Shown here one piece after another: positions 1-6,416 of a DNA stretch of 8,085 bases. A program made the translations under genes and the position numbers. Position 1 is the stretch's first letter. Each line of letters opens with the position of its first letter. This stretch comes from Myxococcales bacterium (lineage in GTDB: Bacteria; Myxococcota; Bradymonadia; UBA7976; UBA1532). A model generated the notes under the pieces. It worked only from the letters and a program-made list of their open reading frames with translations, had not been told where the DNA came from and searched no databases. Where the stretch lies: positions 1-8,085 of the forward strand of contig JAGQJJ010000145.1 of the NCBI GenBank assembly GCA_020430675.1, given 5' to 3'.

Positions 1-395
1 AACAGGCGCAGCGGCCGCGCAACCGCTCGGGCCAGGCCCTCGGCGCGCTGGGCGGCGAAGGTCTTGGGCGTGACCTCGCCGAAGACCAGCAGCAAGGGCA
101 CCACCGTCGCCGCCGAGAGCGCCGCCTGCGTGACCAGCGAGTAGCCATGAAGGAATCGGCTGGTGATCGAGGCGCTGGTGATCGACAGCGCGATATTGGT
201 CAGCTCATTGCCGAGCAGCACCGTGATCAGCAGGTCGCGTGGCGAAGCGAGCAGGTCGGCGATCATGCGATCGACGCGGCGCTCTGACTGCTGCAGCCGC
301 GCGAAGGCGACCTTGCCGATGCTGAAGAGCGCCGTCTCGCTGCCCGAGAAGAAGGCCGAGACCAGCAGCAGAATGCAGAAGACCGCGTACTCCAT
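1..395 (-). CDS. CNNM/DUF21 transmembrane domain protein (CorC/HlyC-type family), N-terminal part only
   Basis: This is the first 131 residues of a gene that runs off the left edge. The protein opens with a hydrophobic helix (about residues 3-17) leading into FFSGSETALFS (15-25), the hallmark of the CNNM (DUF21) membrane domain. Further family features follow: SPRDLLITVLLGNELTNIA (51-69) and FGEVTPKTFAAQ (105-116). In this family the membrane domain is usually followed by paired CBS domains and a CorC_HlyC domain, and members are linked to Mg2+ or other divalent cation export. Those later domains lie outside the window, so the full architecture is inferred. The ATG at 393-395 shares one base with the thiL stop (TGATG), which implies translational coupling. 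The family call is secure; the transported ion is not. Confidence 0.9.
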   Translation of the reverse strand, partial: MEYAVFCILLLVSAFFSGSETALFSIGKVAFARLQQSERRVDRMIADLLASPRDLLITVLLGNELTNIALSITSASITSRFLHGYSLVTQAALSAATVVPLLLVFGEVTPKTFAAQRAEGLARAVARPLRL

Positions 396-1354
396 CAGGC
401 GGACATCCCCGCGGCGAAGTGGTCGTGGCCCCGGGGGGCGTGGGGCTGGCCGTCAACGCGCAGACCGGGCGCGGCGGTGCAGCGGCCGACGCGATGGGCG
501 GGGGTCGGCGGCGTCAGATCGGCTGGGGCGGCGAAGAGCAGCACGTAGTCCTCACCGCCGCTGATGGCCAGTCTGCGGTCATCGCCGAGCCGAGCGCGAT
601 AGAGCGCGCTGACGGGCACGGCGGTCGAGTTGATGTCGGCGCCCACGCCGCTGACTGCGCAGAGGCGCGCGGTGTCGAGCAGCAGGCCGTCCGAGACATC
701 CATCGCCGCGTGCACGTGGCCCCAGCGCACCAGCGCGGCGGCTTCGGCCAGATGCGGGCGCCAGCGGTGGCGGGCGGCGCGCGTCTCGGCGTCGGCCTGC
801 ACGTAGCCGAGCGCCGCGTCGCCGAGCGGGCCGGTGACGTAGAGCGCGTCGCCGGGCAGCGCGCCGCGGCGGGTGAGGGGGCGGTCGCCCACGAGCGGGC
901 CGCCGGCGGTCACCGCGATCACCGCGGGGCCCGTGATGCGGCTGAGGTTGCCGCCGACGACGCGCGCGCCGTGTCTGGCCGCGACGGTCGCGAAGCCGTC
1001 GGCCAGCGCCTCGACCATCGGCGGCGTCCAGCTCGGCGGCAGGCAGAGCGACCAGACCAGCCACCCCGCCGCGCCACCGCTGGCCGCGAGGTCGCTGAGG
1101 TTCACGACCGCCGCCTGAGCGCCGATGGCTTCCAGCGAATCGAGCGCGCGGTCGAAGTGCACGCTTTCGACGAGGGTATCGGTGGTCACGAGCGCCGTGG
1201 CGTCGGTGAGATGGGCGCAGTCGTCGTCGAGCGCGACCGGCAGCCCGGCGCGGGCCAAGGCGCGGCCGATGCGGGCGATGAGCGCGGCTTCGCTGATCGG
1301 CTCGGGCGGCGTGGGCTCACCACGGGTACTTGGAGGCTTGTCCGACCTGCCCAC
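395..1354 (-). CDS. thiL: Thiamine-monophosphate kinase
   Basis: ThiL phosphorylates thiamine monophosphate with ATP to give thiamine diphosphate, the active cofactor, in the cytosol. The 319 residues match the usual length of this AIR-synthase-like family. Visible motifs in order are the acidic DDDCA (43-47), TTDTLVESVHF (57-67), NLSDLAASG (85-93), GGNLSR (134-139), YVTGPLGDAALG (172-183), MDVSDGLLLD (218-227) and SGGEDYVLLF (265-274). The protein ends near a GHDHF motif (309-313), as in other ThiL proteins. The start is GTG, 3 nt after the histidine kinase stop; a GGAG six bases upstream supports it, and I see no better in-frame start close by. The first 18 or so residues are Pro-rich and poorly conserved. 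No other thiamine genes are present, so the kinase is detached from a thiamine operon and sits among signalling genes. Confidence 0.93.
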   Translation of the reverse strand: MGRSDKPPSTRGEPTPPEPISEAALIARIGRALARAGLPVALDDDCAHLTDATALVTTDTLVESVHFDRALDSLEAIGAQAAVVNLSDLAASGGAAGWLVWSLCLPPSWTPPMVEALADGFATVAARHGARVVGGNLSRITGPAVIAVTAGGPLVGDRPLTRRGALPGDALYVTGPLGDAALGYVQADAETRAARHRWRPHLAEAAALVRWGHVHAAMDVSDGLLLDTARLCAVSGVGADINSTAVPVSALYRARLGDDRRLAISGGEDYVLLFAAPADLTPPTPAHRVGRCTAAPGLRVDGQPHAPRGHDHFAAGMSA

Positions 1355-1357
1355 CCG

Positions 1358-2752
1358 TCACTCCGGCGCGTCGGGTTCGATCGGCACGATGAACTCAAAG
1401 GTCGAGCCGACCCCTTGTTCGCTCGTCACGCGGACCTCGCCGCCATGCGCCTCGATGAAGTTCTTCACGATCGACAGCCCCAGGCCGGTGCCACCGTACT
1501 TTCGGGTCGAGGTATTGTCCACCTGATAGAACGCCTCGAAGACCTTCTCCAGCTCATTGGGCGGCAGGCCGACGCCGGTGTCGATCACCGCAAACCGCAC
1601 CGCGTCGAGCCGGCTCGGCCCCGATGGGCGCGCGCCGCGCGGCCGCGGGCAGCGGTTGACGCGCACGGTGATCGTGCCGCCGGGATGGGTGAACTTCACC
1701 GCGTTTGACAGCAGATTCACCAATGATTGTCGAATCTTGTAGCGGTCGACGTAGAGCACGGGCAGGTCTGCGGCCAGATCGGCGACCAGCGTCAGTTCGC
1801 CCTTGCGGGCCTGCGGGCGCACCGTTGACAGCGCGCTCTCCACCAGGGCGTCGGCGGTGATGCGCTCGCAGATGAGCGTCTGCGCGCCGCGCTCGATCTT
1901 GCTGATGTCGAGGATGCCGCCGATGAGCTGAAGCAGGTTCTCGCCGCGCTCCATGATGGTGGAGATGTACTCGCGCTGCTCGTCGTTGAGCGGACCGGCG
2001 AGGCCTTCGAGCAACATCTCGCTGTAGCCGATGACCGACGTCAGCGGCGTGCGCAGCTCGTGGCTGACCGTGGCGAGGAAGTTGCTCTTGAGCTGGTCGA
2101 GCTCCTTGAGCCGCGCGTTGTTGGCCGCCAGCGCTTCGTTGCGCTCGCGAAGCTGCCGGTTGGCTTCCTGAAGGTCGTTGTACGCCTCGGTGATCGACTC
2201 GAGGTGCATATGGCTCGTCAGCAGCGCGCGATAACCCGCGTGGCAGCCGGTCGAGATGGCGTCGGTCAGCAGGCCGAGCAGCGCCCTCAGGCGGTCATCA
2301 TCATAGGTCGGCAGCGCGGTGCGCAGGCGGGCGACGGCGTTGACGTCGAAGTGCGACGCAAACGGGCTGGCCGTCAACGGCTGCGCCTGCGCGTTGCGGT
2401 ACGGCCCGCAGATCAGCTTGCCGATCACCTCGAACTCGTAGACCACCGGCACGATCAGGTAGCGCGTCGCGGCGACCGGGTCGCAGTGGACCGCGAAGCC
2501 GTCCGACTCAACCTCGAAGCGCTTGAGACGCGAGATGAAGTCGATCAGCGCGCGCTTTGTCTCGGGGTGGCGGAACAGCTCGTTCATCAACGAGGGTCCG
2601 GCCGAGACATCCACGAGCTGGGCGTGCGCCGCGTCGAAGGCGCGCAGGCCCACGTCGTACAGCCCCGAGAAGCGCTGGCAAAGCTCCTGGAGCAGCTCCG
2701 GCTCAAACAGCTCGGTGAACAGCGGCGGGCGATCGATGATCGAACCGGTCAT
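1358..2752 (-). CDS. Soluble sensor histidine kinase with PocR-like N-terminal domain
   Basis: The protein has 464 residues and no membrane segment, so it should sense a cytosolic signal or partner. Residues about 10-175 form a sensor region with a PocR-like look (FEPELLQELCQRFSGLYDV near the start, then PVVYEFEVIGKLICGPYR at 102-119). A predicted coiled coil (about 184-225) links it to the HisKA domain with SHELRTPLTSVIGYSEML, phospho-acceptor His231. The HATPase_c domain shows the N box QSLVNLLSNAVKFT (Asn350), the G1 box DTGVGLPP (391-398), the F box and the G2 box GGTGLGLSI (420-428). All catalytic motifs are intact. There is no receiver domain and no response regulator gene in the window, so it is an orphan kinase here. 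It begins 1 nt after the GTPase stop, so the two are probably co-translated. The kinase call is secure; the sensor-domain label is weaker. Confidence 0.92.
   Translation of the reverse strand: MTGSIIDRPPLFTELFEPELLQELCQRFSGLYDVGLRAFDAAHAQLVDVSAGPSLMNELFRHPETKRALIDFISRLKRFEVESDGFAVHCDPVAATRYLIVPVVYEFEVIGKLICGPYRNAQAQPLTASPFASHFDVNAVARLRTALPTYDDDRLRALLGLLTDAISTGCHAGYRALLTSHMHLESITEAYNDLQEANRQLRERNEALAANNARLKELDQLKSNFLATVSHELRTPLTSVIGYSEMLLEGLAGPLNDEQREYISTIMERGENLLQLIGGILDISKIERGAQTLICERITADALVESALSTVRPQARKGELTLVADLAADLPVLYVDRYKIRQSLVNLLSNAVKFTHPGGTITVRVNRCPRPRGARPSGPSRLDAVRFAVIDTGVGLPPNELEKVFEAFYQVDNTSTRKYGGTGLGLSIVKNFIEAHGGEVRVTSEQGVGSTFEFIVPIEPDAPE
1361..1364 (-). promoter_or_regulatory. Shine-Dalgarno site for thiL
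   Basis: GGAG on the minus strand lies 6 nt before the GTG start of thiL, just inside the end of the histidine kinase coding region. It supports the GTG as the true start and suggests that ribosomes ending on the kinase re-initiate on thiL. Confidence 0.6.
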
Positions 2753-2753
2753 C

Positions 2754-3428
2754 TCAGCCCCCGATCACCGACTGGGGCGGGCCCCAGTCCTGAAAAACCT
2801 CGGCGAGGAAGGCGTCGCGGTCGACGCGCAGCTTCTGACCGAGCCCGACGCGCTGCTCCAGGCCATCCCAGGCGACGGTGAGCAGCCCTTCCAGCGTCTC
2901 GCGCACGCCCAGGCCCTCGATGGCGATCGACTTGTAGAGCGGCGTCTTGCGATGGCGCGCAAACGCGGCCAGCTCCGAGTCGCTGCGGATGCCGGGCAGA
3001 TCACGTTTGTTGAACTGAATGACCAGCGGCAGGTCGGGCGGCAGACCGTTGGCGGTCAGATTCTCCTGCAGGTTGCGGAACGACTCTTTGTTGGCCTCGG
3101 TCTCGGTGATCTGGCTGTCGGCCACGAACGCCACCGCGTCGGCGCCCTGCAGCACCACGCGCCGCGTGCTGTTGTGCATGACCTGCCCGGGCACGGTCAG
3201 CACCTTGAGCTTGAGTTGGAAGCCCGAGCGGCTCTTGAAGACCACCGGCAGCAGGTCGAAGAAAAGCGTGCGGTCGTCGCGGGTCTCGAGCGTCATCAAC
3301 CGCCCGACGCCCTGGCGCGGCGCCATCTTGTGCAGCGCCTGCAGGTTGGTCGTCTTGCCGCTGAGCGCCGGGCCGTAATAGACGACCTTCAGGGTCAGCT
3401 CACGGCGTTGAAGGTTGAACTGCACCAT
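2754..3428 (-). CDS. MglA-like small Ras-family GTPase
   Basis: This is a 224-residue bacterial small GTPase of the MglA type. These switch between GTP and GDP forms to set cell polarity, motility or other localisation. The P-loop is GPALSGKTT (19-27, Lys25). The switch I region reads DDRTLFFDLLP (51-61), a sequence typical of MglA. The G3 motif is LTVPGQV, in which the Ras-type DxxG aspartate is replaced by Thr, as in known MglA proteins. The G4 motif is NKRDLP (140-145) and the G5 region is SIAIEGLGV (167-175). I chose the ATG at 3426-3428, giving MVQFNLQRREL, because it matches the MglA N-terminus and has GAGGA 8 nt upstream. An upstream ATG at 3444-3446 would add six residues but has no ribosome site. 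No MglB-type roadblock GAP is encoded nearby. About 30 residues extend past the usual GTPase core. Confidence 0.92.
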   Translation of the reverse strand: MVQFNLQRRELTLKVVYYGPALSGKTTNLQALHKMAPRQGVGRLMTLETRDDRTLFFDLLPVVFKSRSGFQLKLKVLTVPGQVMHNSTRRVVLQGADAVAFVADSQITETEANKESFRNLQENLTANGLPPDLPLVIQFNKRDLPGIRSDSELAAFARHRKTPLYKSIAIEGLGVRETLEGLLTVAWDGLEQRVGLGQKLRVDRDAFLAEVFQDWGPPQSVIGG

Positions 3429-3436
3429 CAGGGCCG

Positions 3437-3441
3437 TCCTC
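3437..3441 (-). promoter_or_regulatory. Shine-Dalgarno site deciding the GTPase start
   Basis: GAGGA on the minus strand sits 8 nt before the ATG at 3426-3428. The alternative ATG at 3444-3446 has only GC-rich sequence without a purine-rich site upstream. The downstream ATG is therefore preferred. Confidence 0.6.
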
Positions 3442-3512
3442 GGCATGCGCGCCGGGCGGGCGTCGCCGGGCCATCATCGCGCACCCGGCCGGCGAGGCCA
3501 AGTCGCTCGATG

Positions 3513-4226
3513 TCACCCATCATGCTGGCGCAGCACCTGATAGCGAGTCAGCAGGTAATAACCGAAGGCAAAAGCCGCCAGGATGAAGGCGGCGACGGTC
3601 AGCATGATGAGCTGGCGGACGCGCGCGCGGGTCTCTTCGGTCGCGCGCTGCTCCAGGCGGCCGACGCGGCTCATCGCCGCGACCATGACCTTCTGGCGGT
3701 GGGCGGCGATGCGCGGATCCTCATCGTGCAATCCGTGGGTCCGGCGATAGCACTGCCCCGCGAACTCGAGCGCGTCGTTCTCGGCGCAGAGGCGCACGAA
3801 GGCGCGGTGGCCCTCCTCGTCGTCCAGGTTCTCGCGCAAACGGGTCCACTCGGCGCGCAGGCGTTCGGCGAGCGGGTGGCCGGCCAGCGGATCGCCCGGA
3901 AGGCGCGCGCGGCCGGTGGCGGCGAAGGCAAAGACCAGCCCGCAGCGCCGGCAGGCGCGGGTGCGCTCGGGTTGCCAGAGGCTGCACTTCGGGCACTCGA
4001 TCTGACCCGGCGGCGGGCGTTCGTCGGGTGGCGGCGTCGCGCGCGGCGGGGGCGTGCTGGTCTTCGCGGCGGCCGGCGCTGGCGTCGGCGCGGGCGTTGA
4101 TGCAGCGATTGGGGCCAGCACCGAGACCCGGGCGCAGGTCGCGCAGGCGAAGCCAAAGCCGCCCTCGACGGCGGCCAGGCCTTCGACCTCGTTGTCGGCC
4201 TCGCAATGGACGCATTGCACGCGCAT
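3513..4226 (-). CDS. Tail-anchored protein with two zinc ribbons (unknown function)
   Basis: I do not recognise a named family. The 237-residue protein starts with a CxxC...CxxC zinc ribbon (Cys5, Cys8, Cys28, Cys31). A long Ala/Pro/Thr-rich linker follows (about 40-75), then a second ribbon (Cys78, Cys81, Cys92, Cys95). Residues about 113-205 are charged and probably helical. One hydrophobic helix (about 206-226, LIMLTVAAFILAAFAFGYY) lies near the C-terminus with only about 11 residues after it. With no signal peptide and Arg-rich sequence before the helix, the likely topology is a large cytosolic part held to the inner membrane by a C-terminal anchor. The N-terminal ribbon resembles the MJ0042 or similar ribbons common in Myxococcota proteins. 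It lies 84 bp upstream of the GTPase gene and could link metal or protein binding at the membrane to that GTPase, but this is inference. Confidence 0.8.
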   Translation of the reverse strand: MRVQCVHCEADNEVEGLAAVEGGFGFACATCARVSVLAPIAASTPAPTPAPAAAKTSTPPPRATPPPDERPPPGQIECPKCSLWQPERTRACRRCGLVFAFAATGRARLPGDPLAGHPLAERLRAEWTRLRENLDDEEGHRAFVRLCAENDALEFAGQCYRRTHGLHDEDPRIAAHRQKVMVAAMSRVGRLEQRATEETRARVRQLIMLTVAAFILAAFAFGYYLLTRYQVLRQHDG

Positions 4227-4311
4227 CGGCCCATTGTCCCCGGAAGGGCCGCGGGATCAAGCCGGCATCGCAGGCATTGCCGCCACGGCCCGGCTCGCGC
4301 ATGCTGCGGGC
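4227..4311. promoter_or_regulatory. Divergent intergenic region, candidate weak promoters for both operons
   Basis: This 85-bp gap separates the two divergent gene groups, so promoters for both probably lie in or near it. On the minus strand, TTGATC (4255-4260) and GACAAT (4233-4238) are 16 nt apart, with the -10-like box only 6 nt before the zinc-ribbon ATG. On the plus strand, TTGCCG (4277-4282) and CATGCT (4300-4305) are 17 nt apart, with the second box 6 nt before the cassette's first ATG. If real, both transcripts would be nearly leaderless, and neither ATG has a strong ribosome site. The matches are partial and could arise by chance. A short imperfect palindrome, GGCATTGCC (4273-4281), lies in the middle. 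Confidence 0.3.
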
Positions 4312-4854
4312 ATGAGCCCACCGCGCACGCTCTGGCGATTTCCGGGGCCGCTCGCTTTGCAGGCGGTGCTCGACGGCGCCCCGCCGACGCTGCATCACCC
4401 CGACGCGCCGCTGGCGTTTGTGGGCGATCTGCGGCTCTGGGCCTGGCCCGGCGTCGCCGAATTTGGCGCGCTGACCCTGTTCGACGCCGCTGCGCTGGCC
4501 CCCGAGGCGACCGAGATCGCCGGTTGGTACCGCGTCACCGTGCGCCCGCTGGATGGCGGTCAAATCCTGTACGTGCCCGACGAAAAGTGCGCGCGCGCGG
4601 TCGAGGGCGCCGCGGGCGTCGACGAAGCGCGCGCGCGGTTGCCGGCCGAATACGCCGAGGCCGTGGCCGAGACGAAGCGCGCGATGGCCCGCTACGCCGA
4701 GGTCGTCGACCGCGTGATCGCCGCCCGCGAGCAGTTGCCCGCCGAGCGTGTGCCGCCCGACTGGCGCACGGCGCTCGATACGCCGCTGCACTTGCAACCG
4801 CCCGCCGCGCGCGCCGCGCTGGCCGCGGCGCTGGAAGCCGAGTTGAGACGATGA
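4312..4854 (+). CDS. Hypothetical protein, first gene of the MoxR cassette
   Basis: This 180-residue protein is not recognised. It has no signal peptide, membrane helix or catalytic motif. Residues about 1-90 look beta-rich, with aromatic residues in short hydrophobic stretches (LWRFPGP, LRLWAWPG, GWYRVTVRPLDGGQILYVP). Residues about 95-145 are a charged, Ala-rich helical segment that may be coiled coil, and the tail is Ala/Leu-rich helix. It opens the four-gene operon, and its TGA overlaps the ATG of the MoxR ATPase gene (ATGA). Tight coupling suggests it works with the ATPase, perhaps as an adaptor, substrate or dedicated partner. The ATG at 4312 is chosen because the open frame upstream of it overlaps the divergent gene and has that gene's antisense composition. 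Real gene: likely. Function: unknown. Confidence 0.8.
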   Translation: MSPPRTLWRFPGPLALQAVLDGAPPTLHHPDAPLAFVGDLRLWAWPGVAEFGALTLFDAAALAPEATEIAGWYRVTVRPLDGGQILYVPDEKCARAVEGAAGVDEARARLPAEYAEAVAETKRAMARYAEVVDRVIAAREQLPAERVPPDWRTALDTPLHLQPPAARAALAAALEAELRR

Positions 4855-6416
4855 GCGACGAGACCCCCAGTGGCCTCGGGCCGGGCGGCCTGGGCTTCGC
4901 CGCCCTGCTCTCCGGGCGCGCCGAGGTCAGCCCTTCGCTGACGCTGCATCTGAGCGACCGCGACGGACCGGGCCTCGCCGACAAGCTGCGCCAGGCCTAT
5001 TACTGGATCGTCAACAACGCGGTCATCGTGCCGTACTACGACGTCGCCTTCGCCGCCGAAGAGGGCCGGCGCTTTGATTTTCCCAACGGCGACGCCTTTG
5101 TGCTGCCGGCCGGCCCCGCGTGGTCGAGCTATGTGCTCTTCCCGCTTTTGACCTTCGCCGCTGGGCGCCGCGCGCTTCTCGTCGGTGGTCCGGGCCGCGG
5201 CAAGACGGCGACCGCGCTGCTGATGGGCCTGCTCGCCGGCTACGCCGAGGCCGAAGTACAGCGCGCGGTGCAGCATGGGCACCCGCAGCTCACCATCGCC
5301 GACCTGCTCGGCAACCCGATGCCCTCCGACCTGATGGCCGCGCGCACGATGGATGAGATCCGCATCGCCTGGCGGCGCTGGATCACGATGCGGGTCAAGA
5401 TCATCGACGAGTACAACCGCATCCCCACGCGCACGCAGTCGGCGCTGCTCTCGCTGATGGCCGAGGGCTACGCCGAGATGCTCGGACAGACGGTCGAAGC
5501 GGGGCAGGGGGCCTGGTTCCTGACCGCCAACGATGACACCGGCGGCGGCACCTTCCAGGTCATCGAAGCGCTCAAGGACCGCATCGACATCACCATCCGC
5601 GCGATGACGTTCAACAGCCGCTTCCTGCCCAAGCTGCTCGAACGCCTCGAAGCCGACAGCAATCCGGCCAATGTGGTGCCGGCCGACATCATCTTCAGCG
5701 AAGCCGAGATGGACCGCATGCGCGCCGCGATTCGCGCGGTGCCCTTCGAGACGTCGGCCCTGCGGCGACTGGAGTTCTTCGTCGGCAGCCTCGACTTCTG
5801 CCAGCGCGCCTCGGCCGACTTCGAGGCCAAGAGCAAAGACACCCTCAAGCTCGCTGGCGTGGCGTTGCACAGCGTCTGCAACGAGGACTGCCCGCTCGAC
5901 AAGCACGAACACGTCTGCTCGCAGACGGTCGAGGGCCTCAGCGTGCGCAGCTACCTGACGGTGATGACCTTCGCCAAGGCCATCGCCTTCTTCCGCGGCG
6001 CCGAGGCGGTCACCGCCGAAGATGTGCGCCAGGTGCTGCCGTTTGTGCTGCACGAGAAGCTCAGCGCCAACCGGCGTGGCGACTTCTTCACCGACGACCG
6101 CCACCAGATCTACCTGCGCGACAAGGTCGCCTGGATTCGCCAGATGTGGGACCGCGCGATGGCGCAATACGACCGCGCCGATCGCGAGCAGAACGACGCC
6201 GGCCGCGCGCTGCTCGCCGAGCTGGACGCCGGCCTCGAAGGCGTCGGCCGCAGCGAGGTGGAGAAGCGGCTGCGCAACGTCGAGCGCGCCATCGCCGATC
6301 TGTGCCAGGGCGGCGAGCTGTCGGCTGCGGTCTACGAAGACCTGGTGCGCCTCAAATACATCTACCTGCGCTACCAGAACTATCTGCGCTGGCTGACGCG
6401 CGCCGAGGACGCCTGA
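4851..6416 (+). CDS. MoxR-type AAA+ ATPase
   Basis: MoxR-family AAA+ ATPases are chaperone-like remodelers that usually work with a VWA-domain partner. The protein has 521 residues, longer than the usual 300-350. Residues 1-85 are an N-terminal extension. The core shows Walker A GGPGRGKT (112-119, Lys118), Walker B KIIDEYNRIP (183-192, Asp186, Glu187), sensor 1 FLTANDD (223-229, Asn227), the DR arginine pair (243-244) and sensor 2 LSVRSYLTV (363-371, Arg366). A Cys/His cluster (Cys343, Cys347, His352, His354, Cys356) sits just before sensor 2 and could bind a metal. Residues about 411-521 form a helical, probably coiled-coil tail. The ATG overlaps the upstream stop (ATGA) and the stop overlaps the next ATG (TGATG). 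A longer open frame upstream (from 4206) overlaps another gene and is not part of the protein. Confidence 0.93.
   Translation: MSDETPSGLGPGGLGFAALLSGRAEVSPSLTLHLSDRDGPGLADKLRQAYYWIVNNAVIVPYYDVAFAAEEGRRFDFPNGDAFVLPAGPAWSSYVLFPLLTFAAGRRALLVGGPGRGKTATALLMGLLAGYAEAEVQRAVQHGHPQLTIADLLGNPMPSDLMAARTMDEIRIAWRRWITMRVKIIDEYNRIPTRTQSALLSLMAEGYAEMLGQTVEAGQGAWFLTANDDTGGGTFQVIEALKDRIDITIRAMTFNSRFLPKLLERLEADSNPANVVPADIIFSEAEMDRMRAAIRAVPFETSALRRLEFFVGSLDFCQRASADFEAKSKDTLKLAGVALHSVCNEDCPLDKHEHVCSQTVEGLSVRSYLTVMTFAKAIAFFRGAEAVTAEDVRQVLPFVLHEKLSANRRGDFFTDDRHQIYLRDKVAWIRQMWDRAMAQYDRADREQNDAGRALLAELDAGLEGVGRSEVEKRLRNVERAIADLCQGGELSAAVYEDLVRLKYIYLRYQNYLRWLTRAEDA
6405..6409 (+). promoter_or_regulatory. Shine-Dalgarno site for the third cassette gene
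   Basis: GAGGA lies 6 nt before the ATG at 6416-6418, inside the last codons of the ATPase gene. It supports this start over the open frame that extends upstream from about 6146, which overlaps the ATPase and lacks such a site. Confidence 0.6.

Noticed and set aside
419..1708. A 429-codon open frame on the plus strand over thiL and the kinase end
   Set aside because: It is antisense to clear ThiL and histidine kinase motifs, and its product is low-complexity Arg/Ala/Gly-rich sequence.
3429..3512. Possible terminator or hairpin between the zinc-ribbon and GTPase genes
   Set aside because: A 6-bp GC stem with a 13-nt loop (3465-3470 with 3484-3489) and an 8-base direct repeat (3450-3457 and 3464-3471) can be found, but there is no T-tract, and such short repeats are common in this GC-rich sequence.
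2523..4100. A 525-codon open frame on the plus strand over the GTPase and zinc-ribbon genes
   Set aside because: It crosses three recognised minus-strand genes and shows no domain; it is a GC-bias artefact.
3721..4797. A 358-codon open frame on the minus strand across the divergent gap
   Set aside because: It overlaps both the zinc-ribbon gene and the first cassette gene in non-coding frames, and its translation has no recognisable motifs.
4206..4850. N-terminal extension of the MoxR gene upstream of 4851
   Set aside because: The extra 215 codons overlap the whole preceding gene in another frame and are extremely Arg/Ala-rich. The ATG at 4851, with its ATGA overlap, is the natural start.
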